Shown piece after piece: positions 10,375 to 22,375 of a stretch of 64,000 nt of DNA. This stretch comes from Gadus chalcogrammus (lineage: Eukaryota; Chordata; Actinopteri; Gadiformes; Gadidae). The DNA lies in the NCBI RefSeq assembly GCF_026213295.1, contig NC_079418.1, positions 5,327,479 to 5,391,478 of the forward strand, in the 5' to 3' direction. The notes beneath the pieces are model-generated. The model was given only the letters and a program-made list of their open reading frames with translations, was not told the origin of the DNA and did not search any database. Each line of letters opens with the position of its first letter. Within the stretch, counting starts at the first letter, position 1. Both the position numbers and the translations under genes were made by a program.

Positions 10375-11083
10375 ATGTAACAGGTCTTATGTAACGTTGT
10401 CACATAAGACCTAATTTACCTACTGGACCATGCAGATTGGCGATTAGGCCATTTGGGATGGCAACTGCCTGGAATTTTAGGCTGTGTACCCTTTTGTGGC
10501 CATTGTACAACACCCGTTGGTTTAATCCCGGTCTGGCGATAGGTCGTACTGTGCCGTCAATAAAGCCAAAACAATTGTCCAGTGGTGCGCCCATCTGCTG
10601 GATGCAGTCCGCATACGTTTGCAAAGCGACTGGATTCAAAATACTGTTGTTCCACTCAGTAATTTTGTGATGGTGAATATCATATAAGAAATCCAGCACG
10701 CAATTCGTTGCCATACACAAGACTGGTACTGGTCGCTGCCCAAATCGCTGCATCATGTCGCTGTAACGGCATGGGTATGCCAACCTCTTCAGTAACATGC
10801 ACAGCGCCTCTGTGCCATCCACCACACTTCTCTGCTCGCAGACGAACTCGGTGGGTATGCCGAGAGCCTCCACCAGCAGTGGTATGTCTGCTTTTCTTAC
10901 CCGGATCTCCGCAAGGCATTCATCGTCCTTCATTTCGACCAGATTAAAGGGTCTATAATCGTTGTATGGCAAGTCTAAATTGCTGGACCGGTTCTCTTCG
11001 TAGAGTAATACAAACTCCTCGTCCGTAATTAAGTTGTCATCCAACGCAAATATCAAATGCTCTCGGGCCATTTTAAGAGACAT
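9973..11083 (-). pseudogene. Harbinger DDE transposase (frameshifted)
   Basis: Exon 1 is 11083-10420 (MSLKMAREHLIF...), donor GTAAAT; exon 2 is 10263-9973, acceptor TTGCAG. The joined frame reads through EGRKHDSGLL, then a 1-nt frameshift at about 10235 moves to the frame that carries LLPVLEEHA and the rest. The catalytic triad is visible: Asp in CFGFIDGTV, Asp in LYGDPAYPL and Glu in VEWMFGD. In this superfamily the enzyme cuts at the terminal repeats and leaves 3-bp duplications. Without the frameshift the length, about 320 residues, would be slightly short of typical Harbinger transposases. The intron contains a 45-nt poly(C) run. Confidence 0.85.
10330..10374. repeat. Poly(C) run of 45 nt
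   Basis: 45 consecutive C residues inside the transposase intron. A tract this long may be real or may mark an assembly or base-calling problem. Confidence 0.95.
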
Positions 11084-11507
11084 AATGACCTAATACGTAC
11101 TTTTAGATACTTTTAGTTTAAAAAAAACCTTTAACATCGGATCAGGTGGACGAATACAGAATACGAAATACAGAAAGATGTCCGCAAGAAGTAGCCGTTG
11201 ACAGTTACAATGTTGCTTAATGATAGTGGATTACCACTACTACGGCAACTCATTGGAATGTTCGCGGACGCCGTAGCCGTCCCTCTACCGTCGCTGCTTA
11301 AAGTCCCTATTGTCAAGTGTAGTACGGTCAAGTAGTAGACACTGAACAGAAATAGTATGTACTAAGTATTCGGATTCAGCCCAGGTCTTACTGAAGGCAT
11401 TTAATGGTCAAAATATTATTAATAAATATTCAAATATATTTGAATATTAATATTAATAAACAAACAAACTTCGAATATGATTTTTGGGCAAAAGTCAAAG
11501 CCCTAAC

Positions 11508-11763
11508 ACACATACAGAAACACACACACACACGTTGACGCATTCACACTTGGCCAATCATTCACACACACCATGTGTATCACTCTTGGCCTCATGAACA
11601 CACACACACACACACACACACTTCCACACAGTTGCAAACTTATATACCTGTTTGCGGTAAACATACTCCGAGGTAAAAGTGTTTGCGGTAAACACATTCC
11701 GAGGTAAAACACACACACACACACAGATACACACACACACACAAACACAGACACACACACACA

Positions 11764-11832
<69 letters not shown>

Positions 11833-11919
11833 TGACACAAACAGACACAAACACACAGACAGTCAGACAGACAGAGAGATGCAAACACACACACACACAC
11901 ACACAAACAGAGACACACT

Positions 11920-12003
<84 letters not shown>
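11508..12003. repeat. CA microsatellites and (ACAG)n array
   Basis: Several CA tracts (11599-11620, 11709-11830, 11888-11905) end in about 20 tandem ACAG units (11923-12003). Two 31-bp near-repeats (TTGCGGTAAACAYRYTCCGAGG) occur at 11651-11673 and 11681-11703. No gene is seen. Confidence 0.9.
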
Positions 12004-12309
12004 CTTCTGAACTTGGAGAGTGGTTTGAGTTTGGGTCGTTACTCAAGAGATTTTGGATCGCTTTGATCAAAGGGTTTCTAACACATTATTCTGATTCTGG
12101 GATTTATTTGTAGAGGATTTGCGATTTGGGGCCTGGTTTTGAGACTAAAGCGATGAGAGCAAGTAAAAGACATGAATCACAATCTCCACATTCAGACGCA
12201 GAGAGAGAGAGCGAGAGGGAGTCAGTGAGACAAACAGAGAGACAGAGAGAGCGAGAGAGACAGTATAAGAGACAGAGAGAGAGGGTTTGACACTAAGGCT
12301 GCTTTCAGT

Positions 12310-12344
<35 letters not shown>

Positions 12345-12868
12345 AGACTCGATTGAACACAAATGGAAACAGACCAGAGCTAGTGATAGGTAAAGAAAAT
12401 AATCTTTGATTTCTCTACAGGGATCTTTTTTCCATAAAAGTTTATCGTCTGAGTTTATGAGTGACGAAAACGAGTACGTATGTATGTCTGTATGTAACAT
12501 TACATTTACACAAAGTATTGGCAGCTCCAAATCTGTCCGATTTGAAAAAAAAAGTATTCTGCATTAGTCCCCGACACCCATATGATCGGAAATAAGGTTA
12601 GAGGTTAGAGGATGTGCGTGTGTTTATGTGTGTGTGTGTTGGGGGGTCAGCTGAAAGCCACCTCTCTTGTGATTTAGGGCAACACCTGCCAAAACACACA
12701 TACTCAACCGTACAGCGCACAAACTCTGACACACACACAGTATATTTTTGATTATCATCCCCAGGTTTTTGCAAAGGAAAAGCTACCAGTTAAAAGGTCT
12801 TCATGAGGTCAAAGTATTGATCGGATGGGTTGGTTTTTACATCTGATTGAAAAGGGGACTAAAAAGTG
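12004..12868. other. Non-coding stretch, partly GA-rich
   Basis: GA-rich low-complexity sequence at about 12196-12342; the rest is unremarkable AT-rich sequence. I see no supported gene, RNA or element boundary. Confidence 0.6.
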
Positions 12869-12869
12869 T

Positions 12870-12919
<50 letters not shown>
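12869..12919. repeat. TG microsatellite
   Basis: A (TG)n tract of about 23 units. It is followed by GAGGACACC-type sequence common in fish intergenic DNA. Confidence 0.9.
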
Positions 12920-12922
<3 letters not shown>

Positions 12923-12983
12923 TTCCTGTGGTTTAAAGGGACATTTTGTCGGATACCTACTTACTCTATGAGGACACCACCGG

Positions 12984-13014
12984 ATTATGAGGACACCTCT
13001 GGTGTCCTCATAAT
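12984..13014. repeat. Hairpin, 14-bp perfect arms
   Basis: ATTATGAGGACACC, a TCT loop, then GGTGTCCTCATAAT. Related ATTATGAGGACCC words recur in the tandem unit at 17640, 22480, 22670, 24294 and 24682. Confidence 0.85.
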
Positions 13015-13099
13015 TCAAACAGTGTAGCGGCACTCAGGAGGCTGTCATCAAGCTGCTCTCAAATTTTCTCAAAAAGTCCCGATAAGCACAAACCCAACT

Positions 13100-13104
<5 letters not shown>

Positions 13105-13136
<32 letters not shown>
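13105..13136. repeat. TG microsatellite upstream of SET gene
   Basis: (TG)n tract ending about 60 bp before the putative promoter region. Confidence 0.9.
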
Positions 13137-13137
<1 letters not shown>

Positions 13138-13195
13138 GTCGCCAGTGTGTGGTTATTTTCCGTGCCGACACACATTTCCCCGCCATTCCACACAC

Positions 13196-13408
13196 TGAAT
13201 GAGCGTAATTCATTGGCTAAAAATCCCTCGTCTGTGATTGGCTGCAGTCAGACGTCAGTCATGGTTCTGATCAGTGATTCGCTTGCAGTGATGTCAATCA
13301 AGCAGGTTCTGATCAGTGATTGGCTGCAGCGATCAGTCTATACGTTTCGCGGGAAATCTCATAAAACTGCGGCAACGAGGTGAAGCGGATTAAGCAATTC
13401 ATGAACAG
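13196..13408 (+). promoter_or_regulatory. Putative promoter and 5' UTR exon of the SET-domain gene
   Basis: A palindromic E2F-type site TTTCGCGGGAAA lies at 13345-13356. Inverted CCAAT boxes (GATTGGCTGCAG) occur at about 13237 and 13318, inside a short direct duplication (GTTCTGATCAGTGATT at 13265 and 13306). A strong donor CAG|GTAAGA at 13408/13409 would end a non-coding first exon, and the next exon begins at 14129 with the start codon. No TATA box is seen. E2F plus CCAAT would fit cell-cycle-linked transcription; this is inference. Confidence 0.55.
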
Positions 13409-13707
13409 GTAAGAAACACTTTTAAAAACCTTAGTTTAGGTTTTAAATACTCAAAGCCATTTCTGTGACAAATAGAGGACACATTCAGGGCTTCGGTCTG
13501 CTGCAGCTAATGGTAACGTTAGTTAATGTCGTCGCCGAGCTAATGTAGTCGCCGAGTTAATGTAGTCGACGAGAGTTAGTTGTTTAGACGGTAACGTTAG
13601 CGTTATCCGATATTTTTGACAGTGACAACGTGGTGTTGACACACGCCGACTCGGTGCTCAACGAGACGGCGTGTGAAGGGGCCGCGGCCTCGGTGCTCAC
13701 CGAGTAC

Positions 13708-13743
13708 CACACGCCGCCTCGGTGAGCACCGAGGCGGCGTGTG
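13708..13743. repeat. GC-rich perfect palindrome, 17-bp arms
   Basis: CACACGCCGCCTCGGTG, AG, CACCGAGGCGGCGTGTG. It lies in the first intron of the SET gene next to imperfect copies of the same CTCGGTGCTCA word at 13650 and 13690. Confidence 0.9.
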
Positions 13744-13811
13744 ACGGCGGCGCGGCGCGCATTGCCAGCTGTGTTTATAGCCTGTTTATAACCTGTGCTG
13801 TGCGTCTCAAC

Positions 13812-13944
13812 CAGTGATGTGACTAACGGCGTTAAAATAAAACGGCGTTGCTAAGGGCGTTATTTTTTCATTGACGGATAATCTAATTGTTTCCACGCCG
13901 TTACCGACGATTTGGTGTGGCGAAAAGTAACGCGCTCACCACTG
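13812..13944. mobile_element. Small hAT-type MITE (133 bp)
   Basis: The ends CAGTGATGTGA and CTCACCACTG are imperfect inverted repeats. The flanks GTCTCAAC (13804-13811) and GTCTCAGA (13945-13952) match at 6 of 8 positions. The interior has repeated AACGGCGTT words. Too short to encode a protein. Located in intron 1 of the SET gene. Confidence 0.65.
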
Positions 13945-14133
13945 GTCTCAGAGGATCCAACACTGAAGAAGAGACGTGACACCAGTTTTTTCAGTTTACG
14001 GGTCATTCAGTGAAACCCATGTTAAATGTTGAGACAGAATATCTAACATGATTTGGCATGAAATATAGGTTACATGTGATGTGACAGGTAGTTTGAAAAG
14101 TAATGTTATTGTCTGGGCATTTTTACAGCAAAG

Positions 14134-17100
14134 ATGACAAAGAGAAGGAGAGGGAGGAGAAAAACTCCTGATCAGGATGCTATTGACCACATTACCATTG
14201 GAGAAGACAAATCTTTCCTGGAAGGAAGATTTATTAACACACATAAAGGTACGTTTTTCATCCAGTATATTTATGTTTGTTTCTAGTGTAGTCACCTTAC
14301 AGTAGCTGTAGTTCACTATGGGGTTTAGATGCACGCAAATAAACTCATCATTATCTGATTTCTGGAGTTAACTGAATACTAATTTCTTACTCATAACATA
14401 ATTCATTTCTTCAGTGAATGTCTATCGATTCATCTGGTTTGTTTTTTCCATCTGTGCTTGAGAAAAATGTATAAACGGATGTAGTTAAAACGCCAGAAGA
14501 AAATGAGCAGTAGCCCTCCAGGAGTAGGGTTGGGCACCACTGGTGTATACCAACTTGCCACCTACATGCCATATTTTTTACAAGCATTGTCTTCCTCCAA
14601 CTCTTTTCATTGTATGACTTATATTATATGAACTGACTGTAATTGTCATAACTTTTAATTATATGTATCTTTATATTTAAGTTCTGGAGTGCATTTGTTT
14701 GCATTTTGTTTAATTATTTTTGTATTGCACAGCACTTAATTGTTGTCGGTCTTCCTCTCATTATCTACTCACCCTCATGTCGATGAGAAGTGTAGTTTTT
14801 TAATCTTCTAGTAAAAAATGTAATTTACGGCATGTGATTAATCTAAATCCTCACCATTACAGGAGAGCTAAAGCCTAGCAAACATTGCATGTTCCCCACA
14901 CACCAGTTCAGACGGTGCATGTTTGCAAGACTTTATCTCTCCTTCAACAGTGAGTATTAAGATTAATAACATGGCATTAATTACATTTTTTCAAGTCATT
15001 GCATGTGGCAGCTTCAGGAGACTTGGATGAAGGTCCACAAGCAGTTTGGAAGCATTTAAAGGTTATTAGCGGTTGTTTATTACGTTTTACAACTGGTCAC
15101 TGTTTGGAAAAATACTGCAAACTTTTTTCTTCCCTTCAGTCAGTGTTTTACGGATTAAAAAACTATACCAGACTTCTCATCAGCATGAATGAAATTTCAT
15201 TTAAAGTGAACTATTCCTTGAATATCTCTTTGAAAATACAGCCATAAATGAAGTTGGTTATCTAACAGGAGCTGATGTTGCTGTTTTCTTTATTTTCTTC
15301 AGGGAGAGGTGTGCTTACACAAGACTACATTGAACCAAAAAGTTTTGTGGTGGAGTATCGTGGAGTTTTGTCTCTGAGCGACAGTGCAGATGACAAAAAC
15401 AGCAAATATGCATTTGAGTTCATGTGGAATGGGAAGCACTATTGGTAAGATTGCTGCTTGTTCATCAACGTCTTACTTGTTCAAAGAGAAGTTGTGTTTT
15501 TTTTGTAGGGTACATTCAATAACAACAAAGCTGGACCAAAGGTGCTTTACAGAGAGATTTAAATTGTATGATTATTTAATTTATGGGTTGGTCTGTGGTT
15601 TCATATTTGAATTTCTGAAACCCTGGATTAAATTTATCAATCAAGTCTTATTAATCTGACCTGTTACATACTATCTTCAGTGGTGGTTCAAAGCTATCAA
15701 CCTACACCCAGTGTTGAATTAGATATACAGGGATAGGCAATTACAGACAAGTGAACTTAATTATAAACTTCGATCAACAACTTTATGCACTACAAACTGT
15801 TTACATGTCCAAAATGCTTAGGTTTTCCTGGATAATATGAATGTTAATAGAGCAGATAGAATGTGCGACTTCCTGATGTCATCCCTCTGCTCTCTGTTCA
15901 CCAATAACTAACCGACGAATACTACCAGTGGGATATTTCACAAAACTAAGATAAGGGATTAAGCTGGGATTCTCTGGTTATCCTGGATGAATTTAGCTGT
16001 GTTTCAGTTTCATGAAAGCGAAGGCACGTAAGGTACTATGGAGATTTGTTCTGTGCAGCTAGCCTGCTCCCGACCAGGCAGGCTTTATTAATCTTGCTGT
16101 TTAGACAGCAACCACTCTCATCTGAAACCAGTGTGTTTCTTGTTTATTTTTAAAAAATAAATAAAATCAAAGAACGTGTGCTTTCCTAGATGACGGATGG
16201 ACAAGCCTTTTTTAACTGGCAGGAAGTCAGACACAGGAAAGGCACAAAGCATCCGGTCAATTTTCAAAAATAAAACACTAGGCTATGTGCAGACTACCGC
16301 CTACTTACCCACAGTAGAAGCACAAAAAACAGAGAAATATAACCAAATCAAACCTTTATTTTTGTACTAAAAATGTCTATTTCTCACAGCATAGATGCTT
16401 CAAAAGAGGACGGAACACTGGGACGACTAGTGAATGATGATCACATACATCCCAACTGCAAAGTCAAGAGGATAATGGTCAAAGGAAGGCCACACTTGTG
16501 TCTATTTTCCATCAAGGAAATCTTTCCAGGCGAGGAGATAACATTTAACTATGGTGATTCCTCTTGGCCATGGCGCTCAGTGGTGAGTTAAGGTCCACGG
16601 GGTCTCTTATAAAATTAACAAATCATAGTATGTTATTTTTATTACTGTTAACCAATAAATGGCATTAGTGGACCTGTTATTGTCCTGAATATCAGCCCAG
16701 CTGCGATTTGGTTGTAGAGATGAGGCCACAGGCAAAGAGCAAGAGCACGAGTGTGATATTGCTTAATTAACAAATATTTGAACAGGTTCACAGCATTAGG
16801 TGAGGTAGAAGGTCAGCTGGGTCATTGTAGATGTTGTTTTATTTCTTTATTTAGTTTATAAAGGACAGTGTGCACTTAAATTAATCATTCATGAGAATGT
16901 GTACATCTGCATAACTGTGAAAACGTTGAGATTGTAGAAATTGGTTGTAGACCTACACATTTTATGCTACATGACTCATTACTCCCATCTTCTTTTTCTT
17001 AATGACTACTAAGTGAAAACGCTGCCAGACAAGTGACTAGTAAATTTCCTCTGTACTATTTCAGGCACCCTGTGAAGAACCATCTGACCCAAACTTGACG

Positions 17101-20100
17101 AAAAGTGAGCCAGTCTCAGAAAAGGCAAGTTGTGATTTGCACCACCACAGTCACTTGCTGTATCACCTTCAATACGTTATAAATGGTTCTGGTCCTTCAA
17201 AGTCTATATGACAGGCTCATTACTCCTGTCTTCCTTCTTTCTGCTGACTATTAACTAACATTTCTGCCATACACATGGTTGGTGTCGTGACACAATGTTT
17301 GTGAAATGAAAATGAATTGGTTCATGTTCAAATGTCAACTCTGTTTCTGTCATTGACTCATTCACAGGACATCTGTGATGGGGTTGATATGATGGCAACG
17401 GTTAGTTCAACTCCCGCAACATCCAAAGACGACACTGTAAGTTGACAGTATTCCTGTAATATGATTTTACATCCAGGCATAATACTGGTAAGTTTGAAGT
17501 TATGATGGTGCTCAAGAGTCCACACACACACACACACTGTCCTGACAGGATTATAGGGACAGTGTGTTGTAAGGACAGAAGCAAACCTGTTAAACATTCA
17601 AACTGAGATTTGTGTGTCGGATGGGCACTTCTCAGACCTGAATTATGAGGACCCCGTTTTTCATGAATTCAATTCTGCATTTCTTCACACAATAGTTTTC
17701 ACAAGTTGGTTATGTGTTATGTTAAGGATTCCCATGGTCATAGGAAACCACAACGGTTATAGGAAACCTGAAAAAGTCATAGAATATCAAATAGTTTGGG
17801 CTCATTACTCCTGTCTTCCTTCTTTCTGCTGACTATTAACTAACATTTCTGCCATACACATGGCTGGTGTCGTGACTAGGGATGGGCATAATTAATCGAT
17901 GCTCGATAATTGATCGTTAAGAAATGCGTCGATCAATTTATATTGTTATCGATCAAAAGGACGGAGAAATAACAAATCTAACCACCAGGGCGCGATGTTT
18001 TATTATTTCTAAGGACAAAAACGTAACAGCCAAATGAGCGGCAATTGACTTGTGACGCAGCTCATTTGGAAACTTGCCAGCAAAGCAAGATTAGCCTAAA
18101 CATGAAGCGGTCCAAGCGAAGTGTTGCGTGGGACCACTTCGATTTAAAAAACGGAGACGTTCACTGTACACACTGTGATGCCGTGTACAAGTATAATTCC
18201 GCGACGACTACTATGATGTATCACTTGAAAAACGCACATCCGACCTTGTTGGCCGGCAGTTCATCCTCCTCTCAACCTACCATCACCTCGGTCCTAGCTA
18301 GGAGGAGCTGCGACTCACAGCGGGCAGATAAAATTACCAAAGGAATCTGCAAGTTCATTCAGACAGACATGCTGCCTATAAGTGTAGTTGAAGGCAAAGG
18401 TTTTGGGAATCTGATGGATATAATGGAACCAGCCTATCACATTCCATCACGGCGCACAGTCACCAGACTCATTGAAACGCAGTATGAAGAAAGAAAAGAG
18501 GAGTTGTTTAAAAAGTTGGCCAAAGCTGAGAGTGTTGCTCTCACGACAGACTGCTGGACAGCTTTAACAGCTGAGAGCTATATTACCATCACTTGCCACT
18601 ACATCGGCGATGACTGGGAAATGAACTCGGCTGTCCTGTTAACAGAAAGCCTGCCAGGCCGTCACACAGCCGACTGTCTCGCGGAGAAATTGAATGGGGC
18701 TGTGGAGCAATGGGGAATTGAAGGCCGAGTAATCGCCTGCGTACATGATAACGCGGCCAATATAGTCGCTGCTAACCGTCCAACCAGAGTCAGCTGGGTT
18801 TCCGTTGCCTGCTTTGCCCACACCCTCCAGCTGGCCATAAATGACGGCTTTGCACTTTACCTGAATCGGGTAATCTCCGCGGCTGGCAAACTGGTTGGTC
18901 ACTTTAACCACAGCACAGTTGCCAGCAAAGCTCTGCAAAAAAAACAAGAACAAATGGCCCTCCCAAGCCACCGGCTTATTCAATCATGTAAAACACGTTG
19001 GAACTCGGTCTGTGAAATGTTCGATCGGCTGGTGGAGCAACGGTGGGCTGTTGCTGCTGTCCTGTCGGACCGCACCGTGACCAAGCTCCAGGACGCCAGA
19101 ATCCTGGAGCTGAAAGATGAGCATTGGCGGCTGATGGAGGAAATGCAGCCTGTGCTGAGAGCACTAAAGTGTGCCACCACCGTCATGTCTGCGGAGAAGG
19201 ACGTCTCCATCTCCAACACTTATCCCATCACCTTCGGACTCATCAATGCCCATCTGATGCGCAAAGAAGGAGACGGGCCCAAGGTTATCGAGTTCAAAAC
19301 TAAAGTGCGGTCGTCCCTCAGCACCCGAATGAATGTAAGCTACATTTAGTTAAGTTTCAATATGCCCAATAGCAAAAATGTTACAAGTAATAAGAATTAC
19401 AACATAGCCTATACTTACATGCCTCTTATTGGATAGCCTAGATACGTTTTCCATTTAGCATTATAGATGCACAATTATTTCTGATTATTGATTTCCCCGC
19501 ATCATTTATTTTCAGGTTCAGTCTGCTGAATTTGTATCATCGGCCCCCATGCTTTCAGCAATGCTGGACCCTCGTCACAAGCACCTGAGCTTTCTGACAC
19601 CTGCACAGACAGTAGTTGCTAATGCGAAATTAGTTGAACTGGGAGAGGCAGTGGAGACAGGCCAGGAGGCTATCGAGCAGGCTGGGGGGCACGCGGACGA
19701 AGGGAGCGCAAACACTGGAGCGGCCGCAGCCGCCACACAGGCATCCGCTATGGCACTTCTCCTCGGGGAGCAGTACTCCATTATACTGGACACTGGCATT
19801 GACACAGAGGTTAATAACTTTCTGAAGGATACCCCCCCACCCCTGGATTGCAACCCTGCCGACTGGTGGAAAGTGAATGGGAGGAGGTTCCCCAGGCTGT
19901 CAAAGTTAGCGCGACAGTACCTTTGCATCCCCGCAACTTCGGTCCCGTCAGAGCGGGTGTTTTCTGCTGCTGGACTGACAGTAACAAGGCTGCGTTCGCG
20001 GCTTACCCCCGAGCATGTTAACATGCTTATATTTCTAAATAAAAATATGTAGGCTGGAGTTAGACAGTAGGGACAGTCACCACCGAACGTGAGTCGCTCT

Positions 20101-22331
20101 TTTTGTTTTAATGTGTCGTCTCTCGCTCCGCTTTTCTTTCGCCTTGGTGCCTCTCGGAGTCGTTATTTTGTCGAAACTGTGAAATCTTAGCCTTGTATGT
20201 TCAATAAGGTATTGCTTTTAGATAGTAGTTCATTTAATTGTTTGTAAATGGGTGGCGTGGCTCATCTTTTTGTTGCGAGCCTTTGCCATTGTTCGGACTT
20301 TACGAGCGCCGCATCTATCTATAATGCCTGTATTTATTATTTTAAAACTGTTAAACATGTAGGTCTTCAAGTTAACTATTGTATTCATTTTGGCCCATAC
20401 ATTATTGTTGTAATAAAGATTTAATTGATAAAAACATTTTGTATTTTTACCAACGGGAATTTCAATATAGCCTATAGAAAAAAGTTAATGATTAATCGAT
20501 AATTGATCGATAACTCTAGCGATGCTCGATCAAGGAAATTTCTTCAAATGCCCATCCCTAGTCGTGACACAATGTTTGTGAAATGAAAATTGGTTCATGT
20601 TCAAATGTCAACTCTGTTTCTGTCATTGACTCATTCACAGGACATCTGTGATGGGGTTGATATGATGGCAGCGGTTAGTTCAACTCCCGCAACATCCAAA
20701 GACGACACTGTAAGTTGATAGTATTCCTGTAATATGATTTTACATCCAGGCTAGGGATGCACCGATCCGATATTAGGATCGGATATCGGCCCCGATATCA
20801 ACATTTTAGCTGGATTGGGTATCTGTAAAAGCAAACCGATCCGTAAGACCGATCCGTGCCTTTTTAAGTAATATTTTAAAAAATATTACGCGACACGGGC
20901 TACGTCATGCATGCCGCAACGCGCGAGCATTGAGTGGAGTTGCTGCGACAGACAGCATGGGTCGCAGGAAGGGGTCTGTGATTTGGAGATATTTCAGCCT
21001 CACCACACCAACTAGCTCCAAGGCTGTTTGCAATGCGTGTAAAGCGAGCGTTGCCTCGGTCGTATGCGGAGTCCAGCCCGAGGAGCTGGCTCTGCTGGCG
21101 GAGAAGTCGGCATACGACGAGAGGTCGGCACAATGGAGCGTCGGAGAAATGATATGGACCCGAAGTGAACTGACAGCTGTCTACTGAAAACATTGCTTCC
21201 TCCTCCATGTCGCGTTTCATAATATCAGAGAATACCCCCGTCAGTTCGGCCGCGGCGCAATGAAGGAATAAAGATCGTAGTTACTAATTTACAACCTCGT
21301 TGATGAGCAACATTTAGAAAAACATGTACTTTTAATTCAGCATTGGGTGAAATCGAAGCGTAGTTTGTACTGAATGCATGTTGATGATTATACACTTATT
21401 ATAGGGGGTAACTACATTGCCACGACATCGGCTTCCTCCATCTTCTGCGCCAGCTTTTTAAATAAATCGCCGACCCGAAGTGAGTTGACAGCTGTCTGCT
21501 GAAAACATCTTTCTCCCACCGGAGCAGCCCCTCCGCCGCCCGTCCGTATACGGCATTCCCCAATTCATTCTCCCCCATGGTCAAGATAAACCACACTACG
21601 AGTCTTTACTTGTTGTGGATGTAGGATACCCGAGAGTCGGAGAACCCGACGCGGTCTTAGATTCATAATATCAATAACGTCAGTTCGGCCGCGGCGCAAT
21701 GAATGAATAAAGATCATAAAGACGTCGGAAGAAATAAACGTTTATTTTGACAGATGTGCCCTAAGTTACTACTTAACAACCTCATTGATGACCCACGTTT
21801 AGGAAAACATGTACTTTAATTCAGCATTGGGTGAAGTCGAAGCGTAGCGTCTGTGTGCTTCCACCTTTAATGAATGCATGCCATGCGTGCTCCCGCAGCC
21901 AGGGATACGCTTCTTATAAATGGGGGCTACATTAACCGGCTTCCTCCATCTTCTTCGCCACCTTTTAATAAATCGCCGTTTCTCGTTTTTATTATTTATT
22001 TATTATTCGATTTAGCTTGTCCGTTCACGTGCCGATTTTTGTGCGAAGTAGATTGGATAAAGGTGTTTACATGCATTTTACAAATCCTTTTGAGATCTTA
22101 TTTGTTTAGTTACCCGATTATGACTATTATTATGTATTATTACTATTGTACTATTACTATTACTATTATGATGATGTAAACGTGCTGACTGATATCGGAT
22201 CGATATCGGTATCGAACGATACGCAAGGCCCCAGCATCGGTATCGGCATCGGAACTGAAAAAGTTGGATCGGTGCATCCCTAATCCAGGCATAATACTGT
22301 TTAGTTTGATGTTATGATGGTGCTCAAGAGT

Positions 22332-22375
<44 letters not shown>

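Larger units (their letters stand above)
7704..11381. mobile_element. PIF/Harbinger DNA transposon with 3-bp TSD
   Basis: The ends are perfect inverted repeats (GGCTGAATCCGAATACT; right end AGTATTCGGATTCAGCC), flanked by CAG at 7701-7703 and 11382-11384. The uninterrupted target is present at about 60436-60455 (AATCCAGGTTTTACTG). A 3-bp duplication and two convergent genes, a Myb/SANT-like protein and a DDE transposase, define PIF/Harbinger. A second, about 41-bp inverted repeat lies internally at 8111-8151 and 11270-11310. The transposase is broken by a frameshift, so the copy is not autonomous now. Confidence 0.93.
7470..11507. mobile_element. Decayed hAT-like fragment, split by a Harbinger element
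   Basis: About 150 bp at 7551-7703 (from TCTATTCATAATATTGTAATG) and a block from 11382 (CAGGTCTTACTGAAGGCA) match 60293-60485, where the two halves are contiguous. The right end, on the minus strand TAGGGCTTTGACTTTTGCCC at 11506-11487, looks like a hAT terminal repeat. ATTCGAA-rich sequence flanks both sides. The left terminal repeat is missing. No coding sequence of its own is visible. Confidence 0.6.

Noticed and set aside
15900..16030. Possible small MITE in SET-gene intron (CCAGTGGGATATTTCAC)
   Set aside because: Only one candidate end; no inverted partner or target duplication found.
18639..18983. Minus-strand frames across 18.6-20.0 kb
   Set aside because: Antisense shadows of the intact hAT transposase.
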